Of a stretch of DNA of 6,058 bases, positions 4,922 through 6,058 are shown piece after piece. The stretch lies in contig DAOVLS010000155.1 in the NCBI GenBank assembly GCA_030631125.1, positions 1 through 6,058 on the forward strand, written 5' to 3'. The DNA comes from Planctomycetales bacterium. GTDB taxonomy: Bacteria; Planctomycetota; Phycisphaerae; SM23-33. The notes beneath the pieces were generated by a model. It was not told the origin of the DNA and ran no database searches. It saw nothing but the letters and a program-made list of their open reading frames with translations. The number at the start of each line of letters is the position of its first letter. Position 1 is the stretch's first letter. The translations under genes were made by a program, and so were the position numbers.

Positions 4922-6058
4922 TCAAGTATGTTTTTCCGCCGCTCGTCGGATGGCCCAGGTCAGTTGGTGGGTTTTGAGAGCGTCGGCGTAGGTGCAGCGG
5001 ATGGCCGATGCGTCGCCGATGCGGATGGCTTCGACAAACGCTTCGGCCTCGGACAGGTATGGATCGTCGTCGGCGAAGTCCAACGTCTCGACATCCTCGC
5101 TACCGGGGTAGCGGACGTGAAGCCGGCAGGGGCCGTAGGGGTCGGAAAGGACGATTCGCAGCCCGTCGCCCCATGCCTCCAGTTCGGCGAGGTATTTAAG
5201 ACGATGCAGCAGCACGCCGTGAGTCAGCGAACCGACGGCTCCGTTTGTGAATCGCCAGACGGCGGCAGTGGCTCGCGGGATACGAAACTCCGGCGGGATG
5301 TCGGCGTCGATTGGCTCGGCGTCAGGTCCGTCGGGGATGTCGCAAAGTCGCCCCGCCGGTTCGCCGCCGGTAATGGCTACGGCGGCGACGGTGGATAAGT
5401 CCGCGTCGCCTGCGACGTATCGCGTCAGGTCGCAGAAGTGGGTGGCCTGCTCGACGACAGGCCCGCCCGTGCGGCGGATATCCCACCAGACCTTGCTTGC
5501 GATTTCGCTGTAGGCGCAGTTATAGCGGGCGACAACCGCGCGGACGCCGCCGGGAGTTTCGGCGATGATTTCCTTCATCTTCGCCACAGCCCGGCTGTAG
5601 CGGAACATATATCCGACAGAGACGATAAGCCCATCACCGGCGGCGCGGGCCAGTGCGTCGGCTACGGGTGCGACCTCTTCCGGCGGGGCGGCGGAGACGG
5701 GCTTTTCGATAAACATGTGCACGCCGGCGGCTGCACAGAGAAGTTCGATGTCCTTCGGCGGCTCGGCTGTGCCGTGTGCCTCCGGCGGCAGACCGATGAA
5801 GACCGCGTCCGGCCTGGCTTTATCAAGCATCTGCCGGAAATCAGCGAAGATTTCGGCCTCGGCGTACATCCCGCCGACCGGCCCGCTCCGGCGGACAGTA
5901 AGACGCTCTTCGGCAAGGGATGTGTTCAAATCGGCGATACCGACGATGGTCAAATCCCCGATTTTCTCCAGCCTGGATGCGTGGTCCCAAGGCCCCTCGC
6001 CCCCGCCGAAGTTGGAATTACCAGCCCCGATAAAAGCAATTCTCAATGGTTCCGACAT
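4922..6058 (-). CDS. Gfo/Idh/MocA-family NAD(P)-dependent oxidoreductase
   Basis: A 378-residue protein whose ATG is the very last codon at the window edge, so its ribosome site, promoter and any longer start are out of view. The N-terminal Rossmann domain opens RIAFIGAGN (about 6-14), followed by an unusual Gly-rich insertion FGGGEGPWDH before the first helix. The strand DAVFIGLPPEAH and the family motif E118-K119-P120 follow. In the C-terminal alpha/beta domain the GGPVVEQATHFCDLTRYV segment supplies the expected His (H207) and Asp (D210), which with K119 form the usual catalytic set. Members oxidise or reduce sugars, inositols and sugar acids or dehydrate them through a keto intermediate. 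No signal peptide is present, so it should be cytoplasmic. It is first of a three-gene run, 60 nt upstream of the epimerase. The substrate is unknown. Confidence 0.92.
   Translation of the reverse strand: MSEPLRIAFIGAGNSNFGGGEGPWDHASRLEKIGDLTIVGIADLNTSLAEERLTVRRSGPVGGMYAEAEIFADFRQMLDKARPDAVFIGLPPEAHGTAEPPKDIELLCAAAGVHMFIEKPVSAAPPEEVAPVADALARAAGDGLIVSVGYMFRYSRAVAKMKEIIAETPGGVRAVVARYNCAYSEIASKVWWDIRRTGGPVVEQATHFCDLTRYVAGDADLSTVAAVAITGGEPAGRLCDIPDGPDAEPIDADIPPEFRIPRATAAVWRFTNGAVGSLTHGVLLHRLKYLAELEAWGDGLRIVLSDPYGPCRLHVRYPGSEDVETLDFADDDPYLSEAEAFVEAIRIGDASAIRCTYADALKTHQLTWAIRRAAEKHT

Noticed and set aside
4373..5398. Long plus-strand open frame (341 codons) spanning the epimerase and oxidoreductase genes
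   Set aside because: It lies antisense across two clear genes, is rich in Gly/Val from reversed codons, and has no ribosome site or family resemblance.

Overview
All six genes I can support lie on the minus strand, so the window reads from right to left. Base composition and protein styles suggest a free-living bacterium of moderately high GC. The fungal/Bacteroidetes-like ketol-acid reductoisomerase beside an intracellular sugar-processing cluster is the sort of content seen in Planctomycetota and related groups. That taxonomic placement is a guess; no marker gene is present to settle it.

Region 1 (6058 to about 2143) is a tight three-gene carbohydrate cluster: a Gfo/Idh/MocA-family oxidoreductase, an N-acylglucosamine 2-epimerase (AGE/renin-binding-protein family) protein, and a 500-residue protein built like a glycoside hydrolase (GH20/GH67-type N-terminal domain plus TIM barrel). 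Gaps are 60 nt and 4 nt and each downstream gene has its own ribosome binding site. None of the three has a signal peptide, so the set appears to act in the cytoplasm on an imported oligosaccharide or glycoside, with cleavage, epimerisation and oxidation/reduction as the plausible steps. The cluster ends in a perfect 10-bp stem-loop 3 nt after the last stop codon.

Region 2 (2142 to 954) is a stand-alone ketol-acid reductoisomerase gene (ilvC) of branched-chain amino acid synthesis. It has a recognisable sigma-70-type promoter, a short palindrome in the leader and a strong Shine-Dalgarno. The protein matches the yeast Ilv5 type and carries a basic C-terminal tail.

Region 3 (894 to 1) is lower in GC and looks like an accessory patch. 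It holds a small protein with a PD-(D/E)XK nuclease-like motif set, then a HicA toxin gene and the first 44 codons of a HicB antitoxin gene cut by the window edge. There is no rRNA, tRNA, CRISPR array, transposase or insertion sequence in the window. No stretch above 300 bases lacks a gene; the longest gap is the 115 bp upstream of ilvC.
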